From positions 43,496 through 107,495 of the forward strand of contig FNUU01000006.1 of assembly GCA_900108205.1 (NCBI GenBank): a stretch of DNA of 64,000 nt. Reading direction: 5' to 3'. The position numbers and the translations under genes are program-made. Under the pieces are notes generated by a model, which had not been told where the DNA came from, made no database searches, and was given only the letters and a program-made list of their open reading frames with translations. Position 1 is the first letter of the stretch. Every line of letters starts with the position of its first letter. Source of the DNA: Eubacterium ruminantium. GTDB lineage: Bacteria > Bacillota > Clostridia > Lachnospirales > Lachnospiraceae. Positions 26,016-34,223 of this stretch are shown piece after piece.

Positions 26016-27566
26016 ATGACTATTACCAGAAGAAAAAAAAGCTTTCTTTCTATTTGCCTTGCTATAATGCTTGTTTTAAATTATATTTTGCCTTCATCTG
26101 TTTTTGCTGCGGACTATACTGTCAGAGACGGAGACGGAGTGCTTGCTTTGAGTACCGGAGAGGTGCTTCAGGCGGGAGATAAGCTGGTCTTTGAGTATTA
26201 TTCTGATGAGGTAACCCATACGGCCGCATATGGATACGAGATCAATTATCATTATATTGATGGCACCGTTGAAACGGATGAAAGTTTTGGTGATTCCGGA
26301 TATGCAACCACAGTGGATGTAAGAGATTATGCCGAGGATTATCAGGAAAATTTTTCGGGATGGTATGTTTACAGCACAGACAAGGAAAATACAGAAACAG
26401 AAGGTGAATATATATATGTTGTTGATGTAAGACCTGTTTTGGAATTTGCCATTTCTTACGAACTGGATGGCGGAAGCAATTCAGTTGATAATCCGACTAC
26501 CTATAAGTATGGAGTCGGTGTAGATGCGTTCGCAGATGCAAGTAAGAAAGGTTATGATTTTAAGGGCTGGTACAGCGACGCAGAGTTTTCTCAGGAAGTT
26601 GAGGGGATCTCAGACGAAGCAACAGGCGATAAAGTACTTTACGCCAAATTTGAGGTTTCAAAATATAATATCAATTATGAAACCAACGGCGGAGATCTTC
26701 TGGGAGATAATCCGACAGAATATACATATGGTTCTGTTATTGATGAATTCTTTGGGGCAGAAAAAGATGGTTTTACCTTCGACGGATGGTTTCTTGATGC
26801 TGGTTTTACTGAAGAGTTTACCGGTATTTCGGCAGATACAACCGGCGATATAACTCTTTATGCAAAATACACTGAAAATAAGTCTGATGATCTGGACGAT
26901 GACGACGACACGGACGATGATGACGATACGGACGATGACGATGATTCGAAGGACGATGACGATGATTCGAAGGACGATGACGATGATTCGAAGGATGACG
27001 ACGATGATTCGAAGGACGATGACGATGATGATTCAAAGGACGACGATGATTCGAAGGATGACGATGATGATTCGAAGGATGACGATGATGATTCGAAGGA
27101 TGACGATGATTCAAAGGACGACGACGATGATTCGAAGGATGACGACGATGATTCGAAGGATGACGGCGATGATTCGAAGGACGACGGCGATGATTCGAAG
27201 GATGACGGCGATGATGATTCGAAGGATGATGCCGGAGACGATGACTCGAAGGACGATGCCGGAGATGACGATTCAAAGGATGATGCGGACGATCAGCATA
27301 TAGATGATGACGATGCAGCGGATAAGGATGACACGGTTGCCACCGACACAGATGCTGATAAGAAAAAGAATGTGAAGGACGATGATGTTAAACCGGAGGA
27401 TAAGCCTTTTGATTATAAAAATGCTGAGGCCGCAACCGGAGACAGGACACCGCTTAAACTGTGTATCGCTCTTCTTGGTGTAAGTGCTCTGATGATAGTT
27501 CTTCTTCTTTTCAAAAAGAAGAGGAAGGATGATTCGGATGAGATCACCGATGAAAAAACAGAATAA
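26016..27566 (+). CDS. Surface protein with InlB-type repeats and Asp/Ser/Lys-rich stalk
   Basis: A 516-residue exported wall protein. It has a signal peptide (residues 1-32, ending SSVFAAD), a first unknown domain to about 145, then two InlB/Listeria-Bacteroides repeats. Those read ISYELDGGSNSVDNPTTYKYG..FKGWYSDAEF and INYETNGGD..FDGWFLDAGF, to about 285. A very acidic stalk of SK(D)4-5 units (about 290-430) follows. The tail is AATGDRTPLK, a hydrophobic helix and KKKRK. The TGD tail resembles the sortase-like signals common in Lachnospiraceae, though it is not LPXTG. AAAGGAGGT precedes the ATG. The stalk could bind calcium or cations (inference). It is directly followed by the L10 leader of rplJ. 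Confidence 0.85.
   Translation: MTITRRKKSFLSICLAIMLVLNYILPSSVFAADYTVRDGDGVLALSTGEVLQAGDKLVFEYYSDEVTHTAAYGYEINYHYIDGTVETDESFGDSGYATTVDVRDYAEDYQENFSGWYVYSTDKENTETEGEYIYVVDVRPVLEFAISYELDGGSNSVDNPTTYKYGVGVDAFADASKKGYDFKGWYSDAEFSQEVEGISDEATGDKVLYAKFEVSKYNINYETNGGDLLGDNPTEYTYGSVIDEFFGAEKDGFTFDGWFLDAGFTEEFTGISADTTGDITLYAKYTENKSDDLDDDDDTDDDDDTDDDDDSKDDDDDSKDDDDDSKDDDDDSKDDDDDDSKDDDDSKDDDDDSKDDDDDSKDDDDSKDDDDDSKDDDDDSKDDGDDSKDDGDDSKDDGDDDSKDDAGDDDSKDDAGDDDSKDDADDQHIDDDDAADKDDTVATDTDADKKKNVKDDDVKPEDKPFDYKNAEAATGDRTPLKLCIALLGVSALMIVLLLFKKKRKDDSDEITDEKTE
26929..27300 (+). repeat. Low-complexity tandem repeat coding SK(D)n
   Basis: 18-24 base units of the type GATTCGAAGGATGACGA are repeated about 19 times inside the surface protein gene. 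Units differ mostly by synonymous changes and by one-codon length shifts. It is prone to slippage. Confidence 0.85.
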
Positions 27567-27582
27567 TGATCAAAAATAATTC

Positions 27583-27611
27583 TTGACAACTTTTTTTGAA
27601 TATGGTAGTCT
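27583..27611 (+). promoter_or_regulatory. Promoter of the rplJL operon
   Basis: TTGACA, 17 bp and TGG-TAGTCT. The unusual TAGTCT -10 with a TGG extension is nearly shared with the rpoB promoter. Confidence 0.85.
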
Positions 27612-27617
27612 ATCAAT

Positions 27618-27690
27618 CGATGTACTGCCGTAGACAGCAGGTGCCGCAAGGCGTAATGAGTTAAAACTCTCCTGCCGAGGAAAGAATCGT
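27618..27690 (+). ncRNA. L10 leader (ribosomal protein autoregulatory RNA)
   Basis: Contains the conserved TGCCGTAGACAGCAGGTGC, then GGCGTAATGAG and CTCCTGCCGAGGA, matching the known L10 leader. The L10(L12)4 complex binds it to repress its own operon. An attenuator hairpin follows. Confidence 0.92.
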
Positions 27691-27714
27691 TTTATTTTGA
27701 TTATGACGAATTTC

Positions 27715-27750
27715 AACTCCCATATGGCATATATGGGAGTTTTCTTTTTT
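27715..27750 (+). terminator. Attenuator terminator of the L10 leader
   Basis: AACTCCCATAT-GGCAT-ATATGGGAGTT followed by TTCTTTTTT, between the L10 leader and rplJ. Confidence 0.9.
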
Positions 27751-27792
27751 AAGCGCAGTCATTATTATTCTAATAAGGAGGAATGCGTTAAA

Positions 27793-28284
27793 ATGGCAAA
27801 GGTTGAACTTAAACAGCCTATAGTTGAAGAGATTAAGGCTGCTATTGATGGCGCTGCATCAGTTGTTCTTGTAGATTATCTTGGTCTTACAGTTGAACAG
27901 GATACAAAGCTTCGTAGAACTCTCAGAGCAGAGGATATAACCTACAAAGTATACAAGAATACACTTATTAAGCGTGCTATTGAAGGTACAGAGTTCGAAG
28001 GCCTTTCAAAGGATCTTGAGGGCCCAACAGCCATAGTTGTATCAAAGAATGATGCTACAGCTCCTGCAAGAGTTATTGCAGAGTTTGCAAAGACAGCTGA
28101 CAAGCTTAATCTTAAGTCAGGTGTTGTTGAAGGTACATACTATGATACAAAGGGTATTGAGGCTATCTCTCAGATACCATCAAGAGAGGTACTTCTTTCA
28201 AGACTTCTTGGAAGCTTACAGTCACCTATCACAAATCTTGCTCGTGTTATCAATCAGGTTGCAGAGCAGAAGGCAGAGGCTTAA
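27793..28284 (+). CDS. rplJ: 50S ribosomal protein L10
   Basis: Stalk-base protein of the large subunit, 163 residues, which carries the L7/L12 dimers. The N-terminus MAKVELKQPIVEEIKAAID and the segment SVVLVDYLGLTVEQDTKLR are typical. The C-terminal part beginning LLSRLLGSLQSPITNLARVI is the L12-binding helix. The frame is open 32 codons further upstream through the attenuator. The ATG at 27793 with AAGGAGG 11 bases before it gives the standard protein. rplL follows 62 bases later. rplK and rplA, normally just upstream, are absent here. Confidence 0.97.
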   Translation: MAKVELKQPIVEEIKAAIDGAASVVLVDYLGLTVEQDTKLRRTLRAEDITYKVYKNTLIKRAIEGTEFEGLSKDLEGPTAIVVSKNDATAPARVIAEFAKTADKLNLKSGVVEGTYYDTKGIEAISQIPSREVLLSRLLGSLQSPITNLARVINQVAEQKAEA

Positions 28285-28346
28285 TAGCCGCATAGTATAT
28301 TAGGGCAATAGACCCAGAAAAAGAAAATATTTCGGAGGATAAAAAA

Positions 28347-28712
28347 ATGACTATTGAAGAATTAGTAGCAGAGATTGACAAGTTAACAGTTCTTGAGTTA
28401 AATGATCTTGTAAAGGCAATTGAAGAGAAGTATGGTGTTTCTGCAGCAGCAGGTGTTGTAGTTGCAGGTCCTGCAGCAGGCGCAGCTCCAGCTGAGGAGA
28501 AGGATTCATTCGATGTTGAGCTTACAGATGTAGGTCCAAACAAGATTAAGGTTATCAAGGTAGTTCGTGAGCTTACAGGTCTCGGACTTAAGGAAGCTAA
28601 GGACGCTGTAGAAGGCGCACCAAAGGTACTTAAGGAAGGTGCTGATAAGGCAGAAGCTGAAGATATGAAGGCTAAGCTTGAAGCTGAAGGAGCTAAGATT
28701 ACTCTTAAGTAA
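28347..28712 (+). CDS. rplL: 50S ribosomal protein L7/L12
   Basis: Stalk protein that recruits translation GTPases, 121 residues. It has an N-terminal dimerisation helix ([20 protein letters not shown]), an Ala/Pro-rich hinge (about 36-52) and a C-terminal domain with [25 protein letters not shown] precedes the ATG. It is co-transcribed with rplJ and ends at a strong terminator. In most genomes rpoB would come next; here it is 17.5 kb away. Confidence 0.98.
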   Translation: MTIEELVAEIDKLTVLELNDLVKAIEEKYGVSAAAGVVVAGPAAGAAPAEEKDSFDVELTDVGPNKIKVIKVVRELTGLGLKEAKDAVEGAPKVLKEGADKAEAEDMKAKLEAEGAKITLK

Positions 28713-28731
28713 TTATACTTTGAACTTCTAT

Positions 28732-28774
28732 ATCCCGCAAACGCTTATAAATTGGGCGTTTGCGGGATTTTTTT
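28732..28774 (+). terminator. Terminator of rplJL
   Basis: ATCCCGCAAACGC pairs with GCGTTTGCGGGAT (13 bp), followed by TTTTTT. Confidence 0.97.
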
Positions 28775-28775
28775 A

Positions 28776-28912
28776 TCTAACAGGAAACTGTGTTTCTTAT
28801 TATATAAAAAACGCTCCGCTAAGGTTGCTGCTTGCCGGTGGCAAGCGTTCAGCAACGACCGAGTCGGGAGACGAGACAAGATAGTTGCCTGCGGCAACAC
28901 GCGCTTGCCGCG
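28776..28912 (+). repeat. R2 hairpin repeat, copy 3, with mosaic hairpins
   Basis: AACAGGAAAC-TGT-GTTTCTTATTATATAAAAAACGC, then CCGCTAAGGTTGC. Downstream hairpins are GTTGCTG..CAGCAAC enclosing CTTGCC-GGT-GGCAAG (28824-28856), GTTGCC-TGC-GGCAAC (28884-28898) and CGCG-CTTGC-CGCG (28900-28912). The remaining bases to 29140 show no gene or clear signal. Confidence 0.65.
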
Positions 28913-29153
28913 ATTCGTTGTTAGTTTAATAATGAGTCGCATATAATTGCCATACTGCTTACTAATCAGGCGTTTGATACAGCATCGCTTCAGGAGACCA
29001 GTACAGCGAGAAAAATAAGCAGCATTCTGCAAAAAAATTTCCATAAAAAATTATTTTACCTCCGTATATACAGTATATGAAGAAAAAAAGAGAAACCATG
29101 AACAGGATCGAGAAGGTTTTTCACATTTATACTGATATATATGGAGGTTTTTT

Positions 29154-30545
29154 ATGATCAGGAATATTTTTACAAAAAAGAGCAAAAAAGCGAGTCGAAG
29201 AAGAGCTATCACAGCTATGTTTCTTGCAGGAGTAATGATGCTTACAGCCTGCGGAAAGACAGTTTCTTCCGGAACAGAGGAGAGGGAGAAGACCCCGATA
29301 AGTACAGGAGCTGTAATTGAGGAAAATAAGATCACTGCCGAAAGAGGACGTTCTACAAATCTTTCAGCTTCTGTTACACCGACATCCGTTACGAGTTCAA
29401 CAGCAGAAGCTGAAAAGAAATTCGTTAATTCAACAGCTGATTTTTCATTTGATCTTATGAGAGAGCTTCTTAAACGTGATAAAGGTCAGAATGTTATGAT
29501 ATCCCCGGATTCTCTTATAACGGCTCTTGGTATGACTGAAAACGGAGCTGCCGGTGATACCTTGAAGGCCATGCAGAACGTTTTGGCAGCTGATCTTTCA
29601 ATCGATGAGTATAATAAGGCTCTGGCAGGGTTCAATCAGCTTCTTACGGGAAGTGATGAAGTGACATTTAACAGCGGAAATTCAATCTGGGTGAGAAATA
29701 CCGAAGAGATGGAGATAAGCCAGGCCTTCCTGCAGACTGTTGTTGATTATTATAATTCAGAATTCTATCTGGCTGATTTTGATAATAAGACCTTGGATGA
29801 TGTAAATAACTGGATCAAGGAAAATACAAATGGCATGATCGATAAGGTTTTGGATGAGATAAGCGAGGATGCACAGATGCTCCTTATAAATGCCATCGCC
29901 TTCGAAGGAGAATGGGCTGATGAATATAAGGAAAGTCAGATCCGGGAAGGACGTCAGTTTAATAATGCGAGTGGTGTAAAAGAAGAGGCTGTAATGCTCG
30001 CAAGCAGCGAAGAAGGTTTGATAAGTCTTAACGGTGGTGTCGGATTTGGAAGAGCATATAAGGGCGGTCAGTTTGAATTTGTAGCAATTCTTCCTCCGGA
30101 AGGTGTTGGAGCGGACGAATTTATAAATGGAATCAGTGGTGAAGATTTTGTAAATGCATATTTGAACAAGGATTATGATCCGATGGTTTATGCAGAAATT
30201 CCTGAGTTTAAATATGATTATAAGACGAAACTCAGTGATCAGTTAAAGGATATGGGTATGGAGATTGCATTTTCTGATTATGCAGATTTCAGCGGTATGC
30301 TCGCTTCCGGATTACCGGAGCTCAAAATAGCTGAAGTTATCCATAAAACTCATATCGAGGTTGACAGAAAGGGAACCAAGGCAGCAGCTGTCACTGTAGT
30401 CGAAATGGAAAAATGTGCCGGAATACGCGAAGAGAATCCGAGAAAAACTGTAAAAGTAATTCTCGACAGACCATTTATGTATGCAATTGTTAATACTGAA
30501 ACAGGCCTTCCTGTTTTCCTCGGAACAGTAAATTCCGTTAAATAG
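29154..30545 (+). CDS. Serpin lipoprotein
   Basis: A serine protease inhibitor of the serpin family, lipid-anchored outside the cell. The signal peptide ends VMMLTAC (Cys33), and a polar linker runs to about 90. The serpin fold covers 91-463: NVMISPDSLITALGMTENGAAGDT, LLINAIAFEGEW, the hinge RKGTKAAAVTVVEM (P15 Gly407, P14 Thr408) and the C-terminal RPFMYAIV..PVFLGTV. The short Ala-rich hinge is that of inhibitory serpins. Counting from P15 places P1 at Cys421 or, with a one-residue shift, Lys420. The target protease is unknown. GGAGG precedes the ATG. It is monocistronic, with a terminator downstream. It probably protects the surface from gut or rumen proteases (inference). Confidence 0.93.
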   Translation: MIRNIFTKKSKKASRRRAITAMFLAGVMMLTACGKTVSSGTEEREKTPISTGAVIEENKITAERGRSTNLSASVTPTSVTSSTAEAEKKFVNSTADFSFDLMRELLKRDKGQNVMISPDSLITALGMTENGAAGDTLKAMQNVLAADLSIDEYNKALAGFNQLLTGSDEVTFNSGNSIWVRNTEEMEISQAFLQTVVDYYNSEFYLADFDNKTLDDVNNWIKENTNGMIDKVLDEISEDAQMLLINAIAFEGEWADEYKESQIREGRQFNNASGVKEEAVMLASSEEGLISLNGGVGFGRAYKGGQFEFVAILPPEGVGADEFINGISGEDFVNAYLNKDYDPMVYAEIPEFKYDYKTKLSDQLKDMGMEIAFSDYADFSGMLASGLPELKIAEVIHKTHIEVDRKGTKAAAVTVVEMEKCAGIREENPRKTVKVILDRPFMYAIVNTETGLPVFLGTVNSVK

Positions 30546-30587
30546 TATGGGTTTGTAGTTTCACCTGTACATCATATATATTTCATA

Positions 30588-30632
30588 AATAAGGCGTTTG
30601 GGGCAGAGGATGTCCGGGACGCCTTATTTTCC
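30588..30632 (+). terminator. Terminator after the serpin gene
   Basis: AATAAGGCGT/ACGCCTTATT stem with a 21-base loop, then TTTT. Confidence 0.75.
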
Positions 30633-30640
30633 TTGTTATC

Positions 30641-30678
30641 TTATGAGAAGCAAAAATCACAGCACTTAATCCTGGGGG
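30641..30678 (-). repeat. R1 remnant
   Basis: A decayed piece of R1: CTTATGAGAAGCAAAAATCA then TTAATCCTG, matching the minus-strand R1 order. Confidence 0.55.
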
Positions 30679-30735
30679 GATGGTAAAAAATTTTCAATAA
30701 ATAATTAACAAAACAGTCGTAATTTTTTTTGACTG

Positions 30736-30744
30736 TGCTATAAT
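30736..30744 (+). promoter_or_regulatory. Extended -10 promoter of the binding-protein gene
   Basis: TGC-TATAAT without a good -35. A 135-nt leader follows with a possible AATGAT/ATCATT outer stem. No known riboswitch was recognised in it. Confidence 0.5.
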
Positions 30745-30886
30745 TCATTTGGCGTTTACGGAGAGCAGCTTATAGAACTATAAAATGATCAGGCGTCAAG
30801 TGCGCAAACTGCATTTGTCAGCTGTATCATTAAAACTGTAAGCAAAATCCGGGGGGAGTTAACATAATGCACAAAAGGAGCGTACA

Positions 30887-32032
30887 ATGAAAAGATCAAG
30901 AAAATGTGTTTATGTAATTATTTTATGTATGGTGATGTGTATTTTATCTGCCTGTGGAAAGAATTCTGATTCAGATAAAAAAACTACAGAGACCAAAACT
31001 GAAATAAAGACAGAAACCAAAACAGAGGCAACTACAGAGATAAAAACAGAGGTTAAGACAGAGACAAAAACAGAGTTAAAGTCTGAGACTGAAGCTGCAA
31101 CCGAGGCCACAACCGAAGCTGCAACGGAAAAACAGGAAAAAGATAAGACAAAGATCAGAATCGGTTCTTTAAAGGGACCTACATCGATAGGGCTTGCAGG
31201 ACTTATGAGTAAGTCAGAGAAGGGAGAAGCTTTAGAGGATTATGAATTCACTATTGCTGCGCAGGCGGATGTGATCACTTCACAGCTTGTGTCGGGAGAT
31301 CTTGATATTGCTCTTATTCCTGCGAATGTTTCGTCTATTTTATATAATAAAACAAGTGGAAAAGTTAAGGTTATTGATATTAATACACTCGGAGTTCTGT
31401 ACTGTGTATCAGGAGATGAGAGTATAAAAAACGTTGAAGATCTTGCCGGAAAGACGGTTATTTCCATGGGACAGGGTACAACTCCTGAGTTTATGCTCAG
31501 ATATCTTCTGAATGCGGCAGGAATCTCGGATTGCAACATAGAATTCGTATCGGAAGCTACTGAGGCAGCAGCTCTTCTTGCGGAAAAACCTGAAGGCATT
31601 GCAGTGCTTCCACAGCCGTTTGTAACAGCGGCTTTAAAGAAAAATGACAAGCTTGGCGTTTCATTTTCACTTACAGATGAGTGGAACAGACTTTCAGGCG
31701 GCAATTCCCTTGTGACCGGTGTAACGGTTGTCAGAGCAGATTTCCTTGCAGATCATGAAGACGCCGTAAAGACTTTCATGCAGGAACAGAAGGAAAGTAC
31801 GGAAATGATAACTTCTGATCTTTCCGGAGTGGCAGAGGTTGTTGTGGCAAAGGAAATAATAGATAATCAGGCGATCGCTGAAGCTGCAATTCCAAACTGC
31901 AACATCACATATGTTGACGGAGAAGAAATGAAGAAAAATGTCAGTGAATATCTGAAGGCTTTATATGATCTTTCACCGGAGTCGGTTGGTAAGAAGCTGC
32001 CGGAGGATGATTTCTATTATACAGGAAAGTAA
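30887..32032 (+). CDS. Substrate-binding lipoprotein, SsuA/TauA/NMT1-like
   Basis: Extracytoplasmic solute-binding protein of an ABC importer, 381 residues. The signal peptide ends CILSAC (lipobox). A Thr/Glu/Lys-rich linker of short KTE-type repeats (about 28-82) follows. The binding fold begins KIRIGSLKGPTSIGLAGLM and contains ADVITSQLVSGDLDIALIP, VEDLAGKTVISMGQGTTPEF and IAVLPQPFVTAAL. The family covers sulfonate, nitrate and thiamine-precursor importers, so the ligand is open. Its likely permease and ATPase are at 36185-37642, with four unrelated genes between. An AAAGGAG ribosome site precedes the ATG. Confidence 0.85.
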   Translation: MKRSRKCVYVIILCMVMCILSACGKNSDSDKKTTETKTEIKTETKTEATTEIKTEVKTETKTELKSETEAATEATTEAATEKQEKDKTKIRIGSLKGPTSIGLAGLMSKSEKGEALEDYEFTIAAQADVITSQLVSGDLDIALIPANVSSILYNKTSGKVKVIDINTLGVLYCVSGDESIKNVEDLAGKTVISMGQGTTPEFMLRYLLNAAGISDCNIEFVSEATEAAALLAEKPEGIAVLPQPFVTAALKKNDKLGVSFSLTDEWNRLSGGNSLVTGVTVVRADFLADHEDAVKTFMQEQKESTEMITSDLSGVAEVVVAKEIIDNQAIAEAAIPNCNITYVDGEEMKKNVSEYLKALYDLSPESVGKKLPEDDFYYTGK

Positions 32033-32034
32033 TT

Positions 32035-32098
32035 AGTTACCTGAGAAATGTCAGGACCGCAGGATTAAGAGAAGTGGTATTTGCTTCTCATATAAAAC
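32035..32098 (+). repeat. R1 remnant
   Basis: CCGCAGGATTAAGAG..TTTGCTTCTCATATAA, a diverged form of the central R1 hairpin, directly after the binding-protein gene. Confidence 0.55.
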
Positions 32099-32128
32099 AA
32101 GATAAGAGCTAAGAAATACCAGGGTATT

Positions 32129-32168
32129 AAAAAGAGAGGTGTACATTGAGCATCTCTCTTTTTTTTAT
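32129..32168 (+). terminator. Terminator after the binding-protein gene
   Basis: AAAAAGAGAG/CTCTCTTTTT stem with a T-run of eight. Confidence 0.85.
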
Positions 32169-32218
32169 GCGGGAGAAGTATCGTTTTGTAGCAGGAGGAG
32201 TATTTTTTATTTTTTTTG

Positions 32219-32247
32219 TTGACAAAACTACCGAACGGTAGTATAAA
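32219..32247 (+). promoter_or_regulatory. TetR-gene promoter with embedded operator
   Basis: TTGACA (32219-32224), 17 bp and TATAAA (32242-32247). The spacer holds the palindrome ACTACCG-AA-CGGTAGT (32227-32242), a typical TetR-family operator form, which predicts autorepression. The following 190-base leader shows nothing further. Confidence 0.85.
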
Positions 32248-32440
32248 TACAAACAAGAGGTTATTTAAATTGATGCAGTACGATACATAATTCAAAATAG
32301 AACAATAAACACATTTGTAAACGTGCCATAGGTGTATTTCAAGATTTCAGGAAACATGTCATTGATGTAAACAGGCAGGAAAACGGTTTGATTAAGAATA
32401 GCTGCACAGATATGGCAGACCGGGAAAGGTTAGATTGATA

Positions 32441-33127
32441 ATGAAAGATATAAAAAACAGAAAGATGGAAATTATAACAGCAACTCTGGAACTGGCAGCC
32501 GAGCGTGGGCTTGGTACTGTATCGATGCAGCAGATAGCTGACAAGGTCGGTATTACCAAGGCGTCACTTTATAATCATTTTTCCTCCAGAGATGAGATAG
32601 TAGAGGCTATGTATGAAATACTAAGAGAGGCATCAAAGAAGAGAATGGGTTCGGGAGAAATAAACTATGACAGTCTTTCTCCGGATGTACCGCTTAAGGC
32701 TGTTCTTATCGGAGCGGTCAATTCATATCGGAATATGGTCAGTGATCCGAAAATGTTTCAGTTCTACAAGGTTATAATGTCTGAACGTTCGATCAACAGC
32801 GCGGCGGCCGATATTATGGTGAAGGAGACCCGGACGATGATCAATGCTACAAAAACTTTATTTTATGCATTACAGGTTAAAGGAATAGCAGATTTTAAAA
32901 ATCCTGATGTGGCTGCGGTATCCTTTGCGATGACAGTTCATGCAATACTTGATCATGAGTTTGATCTTTTATTTGCAGGTTCTGTGAAGGAAGAAACTTC
33001 TGATGGGGAGATGGATGATCAGAAAGTGTCCGGAACGTCGATTGGTACAGATGCTGTTGGAAAAGCGGGAGACGGCAAAATGATGCAGGATTACATCGAT
33101 GAGTTCTGCAGGATATATAGCAAATAG
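32441..33127 (+). CDS. TetR-family transcriptional repressor
   Basis: A 228-residue regulator. The N-terminal helix-turn-helix (residues about 10-55) reads IITATLELAAERGLGTVSMQ, QIADKVGITKASLYNHFSSR, the classic TetR_N pattern. The ligand-binding C-terminus is variable, so the inducer is unknown. A TTG two codons upstream is a weaker start than the ATG at 32441, which has AAAGGT 10 bases before it. Its promoter contains a 16-bp palindrome between -35 and -10. The adjacent DUF998 membrane gene is the likely controlled partner. Confidence 0.93.
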   Translation: MKDIKNRKMEIITATLELAAERGLGTVSMQQIADKVGITKASLYNHFSSRDEIVEAMYEILREASKKRMGSGEINYDSLSPDVPLKAVLIGAVNSYRNMVSDPKMFQFYKVIMSERSINSAAADIMVKETRTMINATKTLFYALQVKGIADFKNPDVAAVSFAMTVHAILDHEFDLLFAGSVKEETSDGEMDDQKVSGTSIGTDAVGKAGDGKMMQDYIDEFCRIYSK

Positions 33128-33273
33128 GATATATAGTAAATGGTATATGAATATTGAAATAACTGTGCCGCAAAAAAAAATCAGCCTGGATTTATTACAG
33201 CTTATAAACTGTTTAATATTTGTATATCAATCAAAATGAATAGAAATGATTGAACAAGAAAGGAAAAAAGAAA

Positions 33274-33984
33274 ATGGTTGGAGAGAAAATGATCCCAAAG
33301 GATACTGTGATTAATGCAAGCAAAGCGAGAAAAGTAAAAAGACAATTGATCAACTGGCTGGGGCTTGCGGGACTGCTTTCATTTTTGTCATATACAGCTG
33401 CTGTCATCTTTTCGCCGCTTAAATATCCGGGATATGAATGGATGAAGCAGGCGGTCAGCGACCTTTCAGCGGATGCGGCACCTTCCAGGAAGCTATGGAG
33501 TCAGCTGGCGGCCTTCTATAGTATCGGTGATGTTTTGTGTATAACCTGCGTAGCTGTATTTGTTTCCGAGAAAAAGCTAGGCACAAAGCTTTTTCGTGTG
33601 GGAATATATTTGTTCGCCATCATGAGCCTGATCTCAAATGTAGGCTATAAGATGTTTCCACTGGCGGACGGCGGCAAGGAGATAAAGTCGTTCCAGGAGG
33701 TAATGCATATTGTGGTAACTGCTTTGGTTGTTGGCTTATCGATAATATCGCTTGTACTTTTGATCATTGCCGGTATGAAGGATAAAAAGCTTAAAGGCAT
33801 TGGTATATGTGCCATAGCAGCTCTTGCGATGATGTTTATAGGAGCAATCGGAACAGGCGCGGTTCCTAAGGATTATTTTGGCATTGTGGAGAGATTCAGC
33901 GTATTTGCGGCTGTTGGATTTAACGCTGTGCTGGGACTGTATCTTTTTGATGGCTTCAGTAAGGCTCAGATGTCTGACGAGTGA
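33274..33984 (+). CDS. DUF998-family membrane protein
   Basis: A 236-residue protein with about six membrane helices and the DUF998 pattern: LGLAGLLSFLSYTAAVIF, KQAVSDLSADAAPSRKLWS, and IMSLISNVGYKMFPLADGG. The function of the family is not established; members often sit beside TetR regulators, as here (147 bases downstream, same strand). A TTG at 33250 and an ATG at 33289 are alternative starts. AAAGGA 10 bases before 33274 supports the one used. A hairpin terminator follows. Confidence 0.8.
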   Translation: MVGEKMIPKDTVINASKARKVKRQLINWLGLAGLLSFLSYTAAVIFSPLKYPGYEWMKQAVSDLSADAAPSRKLWSQLAAFYSIGDVLCITCVAVFVSEKKLGTKLFRVGIYLFAIMSLISNVGYKMFPLADGGKEIKSFQEVMHIVVTALVVGLSIISLVLLIIAGMKDKKLKGIGICAIAALAMMFIGAIGTGAVPKDYFGIVERFSVFAAVGFNAVLGLYLFDGFSKAQMSDE

Positions 33985-34029
33985 TATATGGCTGATATAT
34001 GCCGGCATCAACAATGTTTTGATAGAATT

Positions 34030-34077
34030 AAACCGGATGAAATCTGTGGAAACAGATTTTTATTCGGTTTTTTTTCT
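34030..34077 (+). terminator. Terminator after the DUF998 gene
   Basis: AAACCGGAT..AATCTGT pairs with ACAGATT..TATTCGGTTT around a GGAA loop; eight T follow. Confidence 0.85.
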
Positions 34078-34096
34078 GTTCTAATCGGAGAGAATA

Positions 34097-34105
34097 TGTT
34101 ATAAT
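34097..34105 (+). promoter_or_regulatory. Extended -10 promoter of the tandem-repeat surface protein
   Basis: TGT-TATAAT, weak -35, about 120 bases before the gene. Confidence 0.5.
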
Positions 34106-34147
34106 ATCAGTAATTTATTTTTAAGGTGGTGATATAAGGAGGCAGGT

Positions 34148-34192
34148 ATGATTCGTACATTGGTACGAGCAGTGTATATTTATGGGTATTAA
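34148..34192 (+). CDS. Possible 14-residue leader peptide
   Basis: ATG with AAGGAGG 5-6 bases before it encodes MIRTLVRAVYIYGY and stops 31 bases before the surface-protein start. It overlaps a small hairpin CGTAC-ATTG-GTACG. The strong ribosome site is the only evidence of translation; it may be chance. Confidence 0.3.
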   Translation: MIRTLVRAVYIYGY

Positions 34193-34223
34193 AAAATGTT
34201 AATGCAAAGGAGGGCAGATAAGT

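Noticed and set aside
26818..27303. Long Arg/His-rich and Met/Arg-rich frames on both strands over the acidic stalk
   Set aside because: They are shadows of the biased GAY/TCR repeat in the real gene and have no ribosome site or homology.
30745..30886. A THF or TPP riboswitch before the binding-protein gene
   Set aside because: Some stems are possible, but none of the conserved motifs of these classes was found.
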